Of a stretch of 64,000 nucleotides of DNA, positions 10,092 to 20,612 are shown piece after piece. The DNA is from Verrucomicrobiota bacterium. GTDB taxonomy: Bacteria; Verrucomicrobiota; Verrucomicrobiia; Methylacidiphilales; UBA1321. The notes beneath the pieces are model-generated. The model saw only the letters and a list, made by a program, of their open reading frames with translations. It made no database searches and had not been told where the DNA came from. The stretch is from assembly GCA_013285645.1 (NCBI GenBank), contig JABDHJ010000002.1, positions 1 through 64,000 on the forward strand, given 5' to 3'. Position 1 is the stretch's first letter. Each line of letters starts with the position of its first letter. A program made the translations under genes and the position numbers.

Positions 10092-10871
10092 CTACCAAGG
10101 CACAGTACCGTTTTCATCGAAGTAGCCGCAGGTGGGGCCGTCTGCCGGAAGGGTCGCGAGGCGAATGGCGATCTCAGCACCTTGGGTTGGCGTCCTTGGT
10201 CCGCTGTGACCGTTGAGATCCGTGGCGCAATAGCCGGGATCGGCCGCGTTCACTTTGATCGGAGTGTCTTTCAGCTCCTTGGCAAAGGCGACCGTCACGC
10301 CATTCACTGCTGTCTTTGAGGAGCAATAAGCGAGGGCATTGATGGCACTATAGCCCCAGGTTGGATCGCTTCTTTGCGTCAGAGAGCCCAATCCGCTGGA
10401 CATGTTCACAATGCGTCCCGCTTGCGATTTACACAACAAAGGCAGGAAAGCTTTCGTTACAGTGAAAACACCGAAGACATTGGTCTCGTAGGTTTGACGC
10501 AACATGACCAACTCGATCTGGCTCGGAGGAATCACCTCAGGTTCGCCCGCCTTATTAAGCCGCCGCTCATTCACGATTCCGGCGTTGTTGACCAGGATAT
10601 CGAGTGCGCCAGAGACGTTCTCTACATGCAGTGCGGCAGCCTCAACGGATTGAGGGTCTGTCACGTCCAGGGGAACGCTATCGACCGAGAGTCCTGCCTT
10701 TTTGAGCGAGGCAGCTGCAGCTGCAATTCGCCCTGAATCGCGTCCTGCCATCCAGACGAATATTCCTGCCTCGGCCAAGATCCGGCTGATTTCAAATCCG
10801 ATTCCTTTGTTGGCTCCCGTGACTAGGGCAACCGGGGACGGTATAAGCTGACGATAAGAAGAGATGTCCAT
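10092..10871 (-). CDS. SDR family oxidoreductase
   Basis: 'VALVTGANKGIGFEISRILAEAG', 'NNAGI', 'YSAINALAYCSSKTAV'; start taken at MDISSYRQL, since the longer ORF runs into the upstream gene. Confidence 0.88.
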   Translation of the reverse strand: MDISSYRQLIPSPVALVTGANKGIGFEISRILAEAGIFVWMAGRDSGRIAAAAASLKKAGLSVDSVPLDVTDPQSVEAAALHVENVSGALDILVNNAGIVNERRLNKAGEPEVIPPSQIELVMLRQTYETNVFGVFTVTKAFLPLLCKSQAGRIVNMSSGLGSLTQRSDPTWGYSAINALAYCSSKTAVNGVTVAFAKELKDTPIKVNAADPGYCATDLNGHSGPRTPTQGAEIAIRLATLPADGPTCGYFDENGTVPW

Positions 10872-10884
10872 AATGCTTGATGTT

Positions 10885-12084
10885 TTATTTTTCGAACTGA
10901 ATGAGCACGATTTCGGAATTGGTTCCGATTCGTAAGGGAGGTCCCCATGTGCCGACGCCATAGCTCGTGTAAACTTGGAGGTTTTTGAGGCGACTGAGCC
11001 CGTGAGCAGCGCGACCGTAGATTCGTGAGACCAGCAGGTTCCATGGCCACATTTGGCCACCATGAGTGTGACCGGAAAGTTGAAGGGAAATGCCTGCCTC
11101 CTCAGCTACGGACAGATTGATGGGGCGATGAGCGAGAAGAACGTTGGACTGCCGGCGATCAATCTGGATCTGTTTTAGAATGCTGCGCAACTCGGTTGGA
11201 TTCCCCGCTTCAAAATCATGGAGCCCGACAAGTTGCAGACCATCGAGAGTCACCTTCTCGTTGTTTAGTACCTGGATACCAACGCGTGTGGCCGGATCCA
11301 GATAAAGGTTTCTCTCGGCAAACTCGTCGTGGTTACCGGTGACGTAAAAGATTCCCTGGGGCGCAGAGTATTCCCGCCACGGGGCAACAAGTTGATCAAG
11401 GCCCAGAGTCGGTCCATCGAACATGTCGCCGCTGATGAAAACGACGTTGGGTTTAACCGAACAAAGTTTGGCAATGACCCGGCGAAGAAAGGCCTGTCCG
11501 GACAAAGGCCCGAGATGAAGATCCGTGACCAAGGCCGCCGTGCGTCCCTGCCAAGCTTCTGGCAGATTGGGGAGTTTGACCGTGACTCGAGAAACGCGAA
11601 TCAATGTGGCATTGATCAGTCCGTAAACGGTTGCTGCCAGAGCCATACTGAAGAGAACTGCCGCAACGGAAAAACGAGGCAATGAGGCTCCCGTGATCCA
11701 ATAGACCCCGGCCACCATCCAGCAAGCCACAGACGCGAAGAACGCAAAATTCAGTGCTCCCATCCACACGGCGGAAAGAGCGTAAATGCCTCGAAGCGCT
11801 GGATGGTTATACTTGAAACGCAGGACCGTCGCCGGAATGAAGACCACGGCCAGCGCACCCGGGAGGGCTTGCCACGCGATCCATCCGGGCAAATCGAAGA
11901 AGTAGCTCCAGGTCCAGCAAACCAAGGCATTCGCCGATAATAAAATCGCCGCTACGATGGAAACGAAACGGATCAATTCCTTCAGCGTGAACATGGGAAC
12001 GACTTCTGCGGACTGCACGGGAGGCGCGGCCGAGGACACGTTCTCTTCCTCAATATTGGGGACGGGCATGGTTGAAAGGTGCAT
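10885..12084 (-). CDS. metallophosphoesterase, membrane-anchored (YkuE/YaeI-like)
   Basis: 'ALVTDLHLG', 'VFISGDMFDG', 'VTGNHDEF', 'LSGHTHGGQMWPW' calcineurin-like motifs; N-terminal TM segments. Confidence 0.9.
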   Translation of the reverse strand: MHLSTMPVPNIEEENVSSAAPPVQSAEVVPMFTLKELIRFVSIVAAILLSANALVCWTWSYFFDLPGWIAWQALPGALAVVFIPATVLRFKYNHPALRGIYALSAVWMGALNFAFFASVACWMVAGVYWITGASLPRFSVAAVLFSMALAATVYGLINATLIRVSRVTVKLPNLPEAWQGRTAALVTDLHLGPLSGQAFLRRVIAKLCSVKPNVVFISGDMFDGPTLGLDQLVAPWREYSAPQGIFYVTGNHDEFAERNLYLDPATRVGIQVLNNEKVTLDGLQLVGLHDFEAGNPTELRSILKQIQIDRRQSNVLLAHRPINLSVAEEAGISLQLSGHTHGGQMWPWNLLVSRIYGRAAHGLSRLKNLQVYTSYGVGTWGPPLRIGTNSEIVLIQFEK

Positions 12085-12089
12085 CGACT

Positions 12090-12866
12090 TTAAGCCTTTG
12101 TCGCAACCTGATTGGGGAGCGAGAGCTGGCTAAGCATTTGCAGGGCCTTGTCGTAATTGCCGGTTGCTTCGGCAAAGCGCAGGAACTTCACGCGCTCCAC
12201 GTTGATCTCTGCCGGTGTGGGCTTCGTCTTCAGGATTTGCATCGTCTCCGCGATAAAATCCTCTACGGACATCATGCGCGGATCTTCCGTGGTGCGACCG
12301 GGAGTGAGATCCGTTGCCACTGCGGGCGGAATGATTTCAATCACCTCGACGGGCGTGCCTTTGAGATGAACTCGCAGTGACTCCGTATAGGAGTGAAGTG
12401 CGGCCTTGGTCGCCGAATAGGTTGGTGTGCTCGGAAAAGGAACGAACGCCAGTCCCGAGGAAACATTGATGATCGCAGCGCTCGATTGCTTTTGGAGATG
12501 AGGCACAAGCGCACCCGTCAGGCGAATCGGGCCGAGCAGATTAGTGGTGATGATGTCTTCGGCGTCCTGGATGTTCGGTGCCTTCAGGTCTTCGCCTCGC
12601 ATGATGCCTGCATTGTTGATCAGGACATTGAGCGCGGGATGGAACTCGATCATTTCCTCCACAAACGACTCGATGGAGTAAGCATCGTCGATATCGAGGG
12701 TGACGTGAGCCATGCCCGGATTGGCATCCGTAACTTCGGTCAGAGCACTTTGCCGCCGGCCAGCGATGATGACTTTGTTGCCAAGAGCATGAAAGGCTTC
12801 GGCGAGGCCCCGGCCAATGCCGGATCCACCGCCCGTAATGAGAATAGTATTGTTGGTGAGTTTCAT
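12090..12866 (-). CDS. SDR family oxidoreductase (DltE-like)
   Basis: 'MKLTNNTILITGGGSGIGRGLAEAFHALGN', 'NNAGIM', 'YSATKAALHSYTESLRVHL'. Confidence 0.88.
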   Translation of the reverse strand: MKLTNNTILITGGGSGIGRGLAEAFHALGNKVIIAGRRQSALTEVTDANPGMAHVTLDIDDAYSIESFVEEMIEFHPALNVLINNAGIMRGEDLKAPNIQDAEDIITTNLLGPIRLTGALVPHLQKQSSAAIINVSSGLAFVPFPSTPTYSATKAALHSYTESLRVHLKGTPVEVIEIIPPAVATDLTPGRTTEDPRMMSVEDFIAETMQILKTKPTPAEINVERVKFLRFAEATGNYDKALQMLSQLSLPNQVATKA

Positions 12867-12880
12867 AGTAGTAATCGGCT

Positions 12881-13756
12881 TTAGAATTTGGCTTGGTCGA
12901 GATCGGAAATCAGCCCCGGCCCGGTCGGATTCCAGCCCAGTTTCTTCCTCGTCTTTTCGCTTGAGGCCGCAAGGTCGGAACTGGCGAACATGGTCAGCCA
13001 TCCAAAATGTGCCACAGCTTCTTCCGGCGACAAGGAGACCACTGGAACCTTCAAGCCGCGACCGATGGCTTCGGCAATATCCCGCATCGGCACGCCTTCT
13101 TCGGCCACTGCGTGATATTTTGCACCCGCTTCATGTTTCTCCAGCGCCAGCCGGTAAAGATGGGCGACATCGGACACGTGCGCCGCTGCCCAGCGGTTGC
13201 GTCCTTCCGCCACATAAGCCGACAGGCCTTTCTCGCGCGCCACGGCGATCAGATAGGTGACGAGCCCTTGCTTGATTGGGTCATGAACTTGGGGAAGGCG
13301 CATGACCGAAGCGCTGACGCCCTTCAACGCCAGGGCCGTCTGTTCCGAAACCCGGGGGAGCGGATAATCGGACGGCACCACATAGTCTTCCGTCGCCAAC
13401 TGCCCAGGCTTAGCCAGTCCGGCTACACCAGACGTGACGATGAGGGGCCGGTCGGAACCGGCGAGCACAGAACCCAAGGCTTCGATGGCTTTTTTGTCGA
13501 TTTCACAAACTTCCTTGAACTTGGAAAAATCATGAACGAACCCAGCGTGAATAACGCCATCCGACTGGGCCGCTCCGCTGCGCAGGCTTTCCAAGTCTTC
13601 CAGATCGCCCCGATGCACCCCGGCACCAGCGGCAGTCAGGGCCCTGGCCCCTGCATCCGAGCGGGAAAGACCCAGCACTTGGTGGCCTGCGCCGATCAAT
13701 TCTTTAACAAGGGCTGTGCCGATAAAACCCGTGGCTCCCGTTAGAAATACGTTCAT
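12881..13756 (-). CDS. NAD-dependent epimerase/extended SDR family protein
   Basis: 'MNVFLTGATGFIGTALVKELIGAGHQVLGLSRSD'; start chosen at the Rossmann motif. Confidence 0.87.
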   Translation of the reverse strand: MNVFLTGATGFIGTALVKELIGAGHQVLGLSRSDAGARALTAAGAGVHRGDLEDLESLRSGAAQSDGVIHAGFVHDFSKFKEVCEIDKKAIEALGSVLAGSDRPLIVTSGVAGLAKPGQLATEDYVVPSDYPLPRVSEQTALALKGVSASVMRLPQVHDPIKQGLVTYLIAVAREKGLSAYVAEGRNRWAAAHVSDVAHLYRLALEKHEAGAKYHAVAEEGVPMRDIAEAIGRGLKVPVVSLSPEEAVAHFGWLTMFASSDLAASSEKTRKKLGWNPTGPGLISDLDQAKF

Positions 13757-13828
13757 GTTGAACTCCTTTCGGCCGGATGACCCTGACCGTTGTGTTGTTT
13801 GAGCAAGATCACTTGCATGACCGGATGA

Positions 13829-14515
13829 ATGCAGGACAATGTATGCAGTGGACACTATGTTGTCAATGGAAACATGCTGCAATTTATCCGCCAACCGTGT
13901 AAGGTGTTGAAAGTGAAAGCGTCTCCCCGCCCCTATCATCATGGAAATTTGCGCGAATCTCTGCTCAAGGCAGCCGAGAAAGCGCTGGAAACTGGCGGAG
14001 CCCAAAGCATCTCACTACGGGAGCTCAGTCGCGAGCTAGGCGTCAGTCACACCTCGCCGCGCCGACACTTCCCCGATAAACAGGCGCTGCTCGATGCCCT
14101 GGCCCTGCGTGGCTTCGAACGGTTCGATGATGCCTTCGTCCAAGCTTCCAAGCAACGCGGACAGAGCTTCAAGGTACGCTTGACCAAACTGGCTCGCGCC
14201 TATGTCAGCTTTGCCCTGAAGCATCCCGCCTTGCTCAGCTTGATGTTCGAGGCCAAACACCGGCCCGATGCGCCCCGTGAATTGCTCGAAGCCAGCGAGA
14301 AAACCTTTTCCCGTGTCCCGGCCACCTTTGCGGAAGCCCAGGCCGCAGGCGAGGTCGTCCCCGGCGATCCGGGCCGCCTTTCCATTGTCGTCTTCTCATC
14401 TCTCCTGGGTCTCGTCTCCATTTCCACCGACGGCAAGTTCAAGGGCGTGTCCTTGGACTATCTGACCGGCGAAATCATCGAGCGGATGATCCTGGGCTTC
14501 CTGCCTCGCCCCTGA
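13829..14515 (+). CDS. TetR/AcrR family transcriptional regulator
   Basis: 'YHHGNLRESLLKAAEKALETGGAQSISLRELSRELGVSHTSPRRHFPDKQAL'; divergent from the SDR gene it may control. Confidence 0.87.
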   Translation: MQDNVCSGHYVVNGNMLQFIRQPCKVLKVKASPRPYHHGNLRESLLKAAEKALETGGAQSISLRELSRELGVSHTSPRRHFPDKQALLDALALRGFERFDDAFVQASKQRGQSFKVRLTKLARAYVSFALKHPALLSLMFEAKHRPDAPRELLEASEKTFSRVPATFAEAQAAGEVVPGDPGRLSIVVFSSLLGLVSISTDGKFKGVSLDYLTGEIIERMILGFLPRP

Positions 14516-14680
14516 ATTGGTATGGACGCCAAAGATTTAGCGACAGGTGAGAATTCGAGTAAAACGGTCGATCAGAAGGATATTAAGAAAGCTCTCTCCT
14601 CTAGAAAGTGGTATAGTTTTCGATCAAAACAGGACGGCCTTCAGTTTTAAGTCGCTGTCTTCAAAAGACTTGAAGAAGTG

Positions 14681-14705
14681 AGCGGGTGGCGAGGCTCGAA
14701 CTCGC
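14681..14705 (-). repeat. tRNA 3'-end remnant (Gly-like T-arm plus acceptor), putative att-like scar
   Basis: Reverse complement GCGAGTTCGAGCCTCGCCACCCGCT = T-arm GCGAG-TTCGAGC-CTCGC plus CACCCGC-T; no complete cloverleaf found. Confidence 0.55.
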
Positions 14706-15136
14706 GAACTCAAACCCACAGGGGAGCATTACGGAATTAGCTGTAGCTACAACACCCTCAAACGTTCTCAACGCTATAAACACCGTCAGATTGTTGTTAC
14801 TTTTGTTGGCACCTATATTTGCATCTGGATATTGAGGGATATCGGAACAAGGAAGGCGGATGCGATTTCGACTTGCTAGAGCTTCAGAGCAAATTTATGA
14901 CAGAATTTCTCATGCCCTACTTCACAGAAGTTCGCGGGCCTCTTGCTGTCTTAAAAAATCCCCTTCTGCAGCCTCCCGACCTGTCAATCGAACACGATCG
15001 ACCAAAAGGAAAAATCCGGTTTTGATCACGCTTATCGCTTTCCCGGAATGCAGCGGGCGCTTCAGGTGGTCGGACGCCTTATCGCAGGGTCCTTTCCGGC
15101 AACAAGGAGTGCCGCTGGTTTGGCTGTAAACACGAG

Positions 15137-17170
15137 TCAGTCCTTTTTGTCGACCCTGCCAGGCTCGACTGTACCGTCATCGTGACTATCGATGCGTTCC
15201 TCCTTAAGGCGATGAAAGAACAGGACGAGATCGTTCCAACAACCGATGGTGAACCATACCGTGGTGATAATTGAGATGGCGAGAGGTAGGTAGATGCCGG
15301 TAATCAGCCAGTAATTGGCCCAGGCAATATTGGACCATGGATGGATTAAATACCAAGCGCTCCCAATTACGAAGATACCAAACCAGAAGATGCTCCAAAA
15401 AAAGATGCTGAGGGTAACCCAGCGATCAGGCCCGGAGAAGTGCTCATCGATGCCCACGAGATTGTGGAGATGAAAACGGCTTTTGACCGGTCTCGTGATC
15501 ACGACCTCGTTCGTAGCCTCAGGCTCCACGGCGTAACGGCCTCTATGTAGAAGACGATCCATGTCGTGCGGTTCGCGGCAGGTCAGGAGCGACACAGCGA
15601 TGTATCCAATCAGGGCCGCAAGTGTCGCATAGAAGCCGATTTCGGTGCCATTGATCGGCAATTGAGGGCCCAGATGATTCAGGAGATATTGTGACCAGGT
15701 CGAGGAAGTGATTCCCCAGAAATCCGTCAGGCTGTGACAGAGGCTGACACATGCCTGTTGCCGCAGGAGAATACCGCCGGTCGAAAGCAGCGAACCGAGG
15801 GCCAGGCCGGTCCATGCACCAGCGGTCGTACCCCGATTCCAGTAGAGGCCGCCGATAATGGCCGCTCCCGCGCCGCCCACGAAGATGGCCGTGGTGACGT
15901 TGAACCACATCGGAAGATATTCGGTTTGCGTGAAAAGAGCACCGAAGACAAAGGCAAACAAGGCCACCCCAATAATCGAGAGACGCAGGAGAATGATATG
16001 GGTGCGGGTGCTCAGTGGCTTCTTGCAAAGCGGAAGCACGACATCCTGGGCGAAGATGCTCCCCCATGAATGAAGGTGTTGGCCGTCGCCGCCGAAGATA
16101 CCCATCAGGACGACCGAAACCAGAAGGCCCTTGATGCCAATGGGAAGAATCGCGGCGAGGCCGATGGGCAACCGCATTTGCTCGCCTGTTTGGGGATCGG
16201 CGATGGTGGCGAGGCGATGTTGAATCATGGCCTGTCCCTCCGGTTGATGCAGGTAATTCATTGCGGTTACGGCGAGGAGAAGCATCGAGGTGCTAAGCGC
16301 AAAGCCGCGCCATCGGCCCAAAATAAAACCCATGCGCGATTCGTGGGGGGACGCGGCCGCCGAATTGAAACCCTGGTTGTTTTGCCACGCCATCGTCCCG
16401 TAGGCCCCTGTGATAATTGTCATGAGAACGTACCAGAGATTAAAGTCCTTGGCTGCGAAAGTATCGAAAGGATTGACCATCGATTGGCCGGGTGGATACG
16501 CGAGGAGCATGTCGCGGGTCTGATGCCAGTCAAAAACGATGACCAAAAATACACCGATAATGACGTAAAAAAGTTGCGAAATCATGCCTTGGATACAGTC
16601 GGCGATCATGACGGTGATCTGGCCGCCGGTGATCGCAATCAATGTAGTGATCGTCAGGAAACAACCCATCAGCATGAGATAGGTCGGAATTGCGAATGAA
16701 AAGAGATGTAGAGTCTGAGGCATATCCAAAAAATGGACCATGAATTTGCCTCCGATCACGGGAATGACTCCAAAGTTGAGGATGCCGGCGACAAAGCCGA
16801 GCATGCCGGTGGCGAGGCGAAATTTGCGGCTGTAACGCATCTCGAAAAACTGAGCGAGGGTGAGCGCGCGCGTCTGACGGTAGCGATATGTCACAAAGCC
16901 GCTGATCGCCAGGATCAGTCCCACCGGTCCTGCGAGTTGTCCCCACCACGTCACGGAAAAGCCCCCCTGGCTGAACCATTCAAACATGGCCACATAGCCG
17001 ATGGCCCCAGCCCCCATTTCGCTTCGGGCAGTTGAGAGAAGATAACGGCCTGCGAGACGTCCTCCTGACATGAAATCGGCCACGCTTTTTAGATAGCGAT
17101 TCGCATATAAAGTAACACTGGCGACAATGAGTACAGGAATGGCGACGATCAACCAGTCGATAAGATGCAT
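15137..17170 (-). CDS. sodium:solute symporter family (SSS) transporter
   Basis: Many TM segments; 'RYLLSTARSEMGAGAIGYVAMFEWF', 'ALTLAQFFEMRYSRKFR' typical of SSS proteins. Confidence 0.85.
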   Translation of the reverse strand: MHLIDWLIVAIPVLIVASVTLYANRYLKSVADFMSGGRLAGRYLLSTARSEMGAGAIGYVAMFEWFSQGGFSVTWWGQLAGPVGLILAISGFVTYRYRQTRALTLAQFFEMRYSRKFRLATGMLGFVAGILNFGVIPVIGGKFMVHFLDMPQTLHLFSFAIPTYLMLMGCFLTITTLIAITGGQITVMIADCIQGMISQLFYVIIGVFLVIVFDWHQTRDMLLAYPPGQSMVNPFDTFAAKDFNLWYVLMTIITGAYGTMAWQNNQGFNSAAASPHESRMGFILGRWRGFALSTSMLLLAVTAMNYLHQPEGQAMIQHRLATIADPQTGEQMRLPIGLAAILPIGIKGLLVSVVLMGIFGGDGQHLHSWGSIFAQDVVLPLCKKPLSTRTHIILLRLSIIGVALFAFVFGALFTQTEYLPMWFNVTTAIFVGGAGAAIIGGLYWNRGTTAGAWTGLALGSLLSTGGILLRQQACVSLCHSLTDFWGITSSTWSQYLLNHLGPQLPINGTEIGFYATLAALIGYIAVSLLTCREPHDMDRLLHRGRYAVEPEATNEVVITRPVKSRFHLHNLVGIDEHFSGPDRWVTLSIFFWSIFWFGIFVIGSAWYLIHPWSNIAWANYWLITGIYLPLAISIITTVWFTIGCWNDLVLFFHRLKEERIDSHDDGTVEPGRVDKKD

Positions 17171-17254
17171 GGATTTAGGCGAATTCTCCGGAAAAAAATG
17201 ACATCATGCAGACGGAGAACACAAAAGTGGCAATCGCATTTACAGAATGTTGAG

Positions 17255-20200
17255 TTATTTAAATATTAGATTATAGGCGATTTGCAGGCTCCCTTGGGTT
17301 TCTGTTAAAGTGATTTGTAGATCGGCAGTTTTGCACTTAATCAGCCAGACAACTGTGCTGGTCTCGAAGGCGTTTGACGTAAGTAGTTTTTTGATAGGTT
17401 CGCCGAATTGCTGTTGATACGCGGCTACTGCTTCAGACAAAGCGGGAGGTTGCGTAAAATTGGCGACGATTTTGCTTAACCGGGAGTTTTGAAATTCGAC
17501 TTCGATATTAGCCGGAGCGTTTAGAATAACCTCGGCCTCATAGATAACGATGGAACTGTTCGGATTCGGGGGCAGTTCAGGCCCACCAATGCTGGTTCTT
17601 ACGAAATTACTCTCGCGTAAAATCTGATGGACGGTGGCATAATCGTCGCCCCATTTGACTCCAGGCAACGGATTCCAAACCTCAGTTAAAGCGTGGTTGC
17701 TCGCAGTATTGTCGGTATTGCGAACGGAAGTAGTCGTAGGTTCGGTTGGCAAAGCGGGTTCTTCTGGTTTGGGAACTGCTGCCATGCCTCCGTAACTAGA
17801 CACGTTTAGCACGCTCATAAATAAGTCCTTGCTTCCATTCCATGATAACTCGTTTGCGCTTTCACTTCGCTCAAGCACTTTACGCAAGGCAAAATCATAA
17901 CCTTCCAAAAGGTAGGTAAAGTTCGTCGGGAACCAAAGATCGTACTTCACCGGATCAACCAAAATGGGCGCTCGACCGTAAGAACGAATTGCGAGGATCT
18001 GATCCAGCGGGGAGACGAATCCGCCCGAAGCCCGGGCGATGGAGGTGTCCATATCAAAATTCGTATTATGGGCATTATCGACCGCCGCAATAAAAATCTT
18101 CTTGGAAGGGATCGCTCCCTCCAACGGTCGCCCATCGGCACTGACCATGGCAAAACTGATGAATGGCTGGTTAAAATCTCCAACCAGAATTCCGTCGTGG
18201 AACTGATAACGACCGCCGGTTTTTCCTACATAGGCATGGACTAATGGCGCATCGATGATCATTCGTTGGCGATCAGGATCGTAGGTAACCGTTCGATCCA
18301 TGGTATCCTCAGCGCCCATCGGGCGGTCGACCTGCATACCCCCCGTCGGCTCTCCAGTGAAGGAGATAACGCTGCCCTGCGTGAAGGTGTCGGCGCGTTG
18401 ATCGATGCCGTTAAAATGTTCGTAGCTAAAAATGGCGTCGTTCGCCAATTGGTAAACAACAGGTGATTTCGCCGGAGGGATGGCACCTTCCAAAAAAATG
18501 CGTCCAGCAATCGCAATCGTCGAACCCATGACCGGATCGAAGGCAAAGTGAGTCCCCGACCAGTAATCCTGCTTACTGATATATTGAAGCGACCCGGCAA
18601 GATACATTTCCACCGGCGTGCGATCAGAATTGCGTTCGTTGGGTGCATGATAAAAATGAAAAAAGACTCCATCCCAATCCTGTCGACCAGCCAGTGCGGC
18701 TACCCTTAGCGGAAATTCTCCTCGGAACGGATTCGTGTTTCCCGAGTTAGTTTCATAGACTAGGGTGGCTTTGTCTTTAACCGTATGATTTTCGAAAACG
18801 TACATTGATGGCGGTCCGGTCAAACTGGATGTCAACGCCCATTGATAGTTACTGATGGAAACGGTATCTCCCGACAGGGCATCGGCAGCGAGCCAGGGGA
18901 TGCTTGGGGTGAATTGTGTGTCGAAGACGAAGGGGATGACATTCACCCCCACCCCCGCCGGGGCCTGAGAACGGCAAAATTCGTGAAAATCCCGGTTAAA
19001 CATCACCACGAGGTCAACTATGAAGTGGACATAATCGTCCCGGCGCGCCTTGGGGAAGCTATTCCGCTCGTTGAGTGTGGGACCAAGATGAACGACACCG
19101 TGGTCTAGAGATTCATCGTTACCCAGTGTCCCCCAAGCTTGCTTGAGCCCGGTATCGTTATGATAGCGAGTCTTAAGCCATGCGTTCCATTTTGTCCGCA
19201 GTTCGGCACGAAAAAAAACCGGCCAGTTGTCCAACTCGTTCTGCAAAGCTTTCATAACGAAACCGTTCTCATTCTGGACTTCCCAGACGGCGACAGCCTC
19301 CTCCTCGGCGTAGCGCTTTCCCGTGTAGGGATTAACATGGTTGAGAAAGGCGGTCGCGTTGGCCTTAAACACCTTTTGCGTCCGATCATCGAAGTAAAGC
19401 AGTAACCCGTCGATCATTCCCGGTCGCTTGTACTTGCCTAGAAGGGTGTGGATTCCTTCTTTCCATTGCGGCCAATCGGCTCCTCCGGCGATAAAGGAAT
19501 CGTCCTGCACTAGCCCGTTAAGATTATCGTTAACCGGAGGGGAACCACCCAATCCTCCTGCAACCCAAATAAAGAATCCCTGTTTCTTTAACTCTGCGAA
19601 AAAGCGATCGTATTGATCCATAAAAGAACCGTCGCCCATCTTGCTTTGAGGGGGGACGCCGGTTTTGATGGATGCATCATTCCAAAAATCCTTAGGCCCC
19701 CAGAGGCGAATGGCGTTGAAACCGACTTTTCTGAGACGGGCCACCATATCGAGGTTCGGCGAATCATTTCGGTTGAGCCCCCAAAGACGCAATCGCTGAT
19801 CTCCATAGTAGAGTTTGCCATTCTTGACTTGCGCATACACTCCGATCGTCGGCTTCACCGGATTATCAAAAATGTCGGCTTGCGAATACTTTTTGAAAAC
19901 GATGGTCAGGAGAAAATCACGTTCCGATTCCGGCATCAGATCCATTTTAGGAACATCTACTCCACCGTCTGCCATCAGCAATATTCCATAATCTGGCCAT
20001 ACACCCGTGATCCATTTTTGTAGAAGTTGGGCAAAAGCTACACGAGTTTCGTGAGGAGTTTCCACATCTTGTCCATTCAGACTTAGATAGCCCAGCGCCT
20101 GCGCCTGGTAATCCGTGCCCGATTGAATTGCACCTCCCTGATAATCCCGCAACATCCGGTAGATAGATATTTTTACGTTCTTCGGAACAACCCCATCGAC

Positions 20201-20542
20201 CTTGAGTTGAAGTGCCGCTTCCTGAAGATCTTCCGGCTTCACAAGTATTCGTCGCAGTAGCGGTAGGTCGGCGTGGATAATTAATTTTCCATCCAACGAT
20301 CCGCCAAGAACTAATCGAGGTGTTGCAGCTTTCGTCCCGTTGAGCGGAGCAGAAGCAGTTTGATTTATTCCATCGAGAGGCAAAGACTGCGAGGCCAATA
20401 AGGGAATCGTGAGCGTTACGGTCGAGTCTTGAGACGAATCCAGAAAGTTTTGTCCGGGTGCCACCGAGTTAAAAAATCCTCCCACTAACCCTACACCCAG
20501 GACTAGACATGCGAGATGATTGCGATGTGTCGGGTAATTCAT
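17255..20542 (-). CDS. large secreted GH5-like (TIM-barrel) glycoside hydrolase candidate
   Basis: Signal-like N-terminus; 'YGDQRLRLWGLNRNDSPNLDMVARLRKVGFNAIRLWG', 'AVWEVQNENGFVMKAL' (acid/base Glu context). Confidence 0.65.
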   Translation of the reverse strand: MNYPTHRNHLACLVLGVGLVGGFFNSVAPGQNFLDSSQDSTVTLTIPLLASQSLPLDGINQTASAPLNGTKAATPRLVLGGSLDGKLIIHADLPLLRRILVKPEDLQEAALQLKVDGVVPKNVKISIYRMLRDYQGGAIQSGTDYQAQALGYLSLNGQDVETPHETRVAFAQLLQKWITGVWPDYGILLMADGGVDVPKMDLMPESERDFLLTIVFKKYSQADIFDNPVKPTIGVYAQVKNGKLYYGDQRLRLWGLNRNDSPNLDMVARLRKVGFNAIRLWGPKDFWNDASIKTGVPPQSKMGDGSFMDQYDRFFAELKKQGFFIWVAGGLGGSPPVNDNLNGLVQDDSFIAGGADWPQWKEGIHTLLGKYKRPGMIDGLLLYFDDRTQKVFKANATAFLNHVNPYTGKRYAEEEAVAVWEVQNENGFVMKALQNELDNWPVFFRAELRTKWNAWLKTRYHNDTGLKQAWGTLGNDESLDHGVVHLGPTLNERNSFPKARRDDYVHFIVDLVVMFNRDFHEFCRSQAPAGVGVNVIPFVFDTQFTPSIPWLAADALSGDTVSISNYQWALTSSLTGPPSMYVFENHTVKDKATLVYETNSGNTNPFRGEFPLRVAALAGRQDWDGVFFHFYHAPNERNSDRTPVEMYLAGSLQYISKQDYWSGTHFAFDPVMGSTIAIAGRIFLEGAIPPAKSPVVYQLANDAIFSYEHFNGIDQRADTFTQGSVISFTGEPTGGMQVDRPMGAEDTMDRTVTYDPDRQRMIIDAPLVHAYVGKTGGRYQFHDGILVGDFNQPFISFAMVSADGRPLEGAIPSKKIFIAAVDNAHNTNFDMDTSIARASGGFVSPLDQILAIRSYGRAPILVDPVKYDLWFPTNFTYLLEGYDFALRKVLERSESANELSWNGSKDLFMSVLNVSSYGGMAAVPKPEEPALPTEPTTTSVRNTDNTASNHALTEVWNPLPGVKWGDDYATVHQILRESNFVRTSIGGPELPPNPNSSIVIYEAEVILNAPANIEVEFQNSRLSKIVANFTQPPALSEAVAAYQQQFGEPIKKLLTSNAFETSTVVWLIKCKTADLQITLTETQGSLQIAYNLIFK

Positions 20543-20612
20543 ACGCTAAATGTCCTGGTGCGCTTTCCCTCTGTTAACCCGCCTTCGAGTCCCGACCGTA
20601 TGGCCAAATAAC

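Noticed and set aside
12393-13744. Long plus-strand ORFs (12393-12884, 13007-13744) opposite the two SDR genes
   Set aside because: Antisense to convincing SDR CDSs; Arg/Gln/His-rich shadow translations with no motif
15543-16979. Several ORFs overlapping the SSS transporter on both strands (e.g. 16070-16699 +, 16530-16979 -)
   Set aside because: Shadow frames of a clear 677-aa membrane transporter
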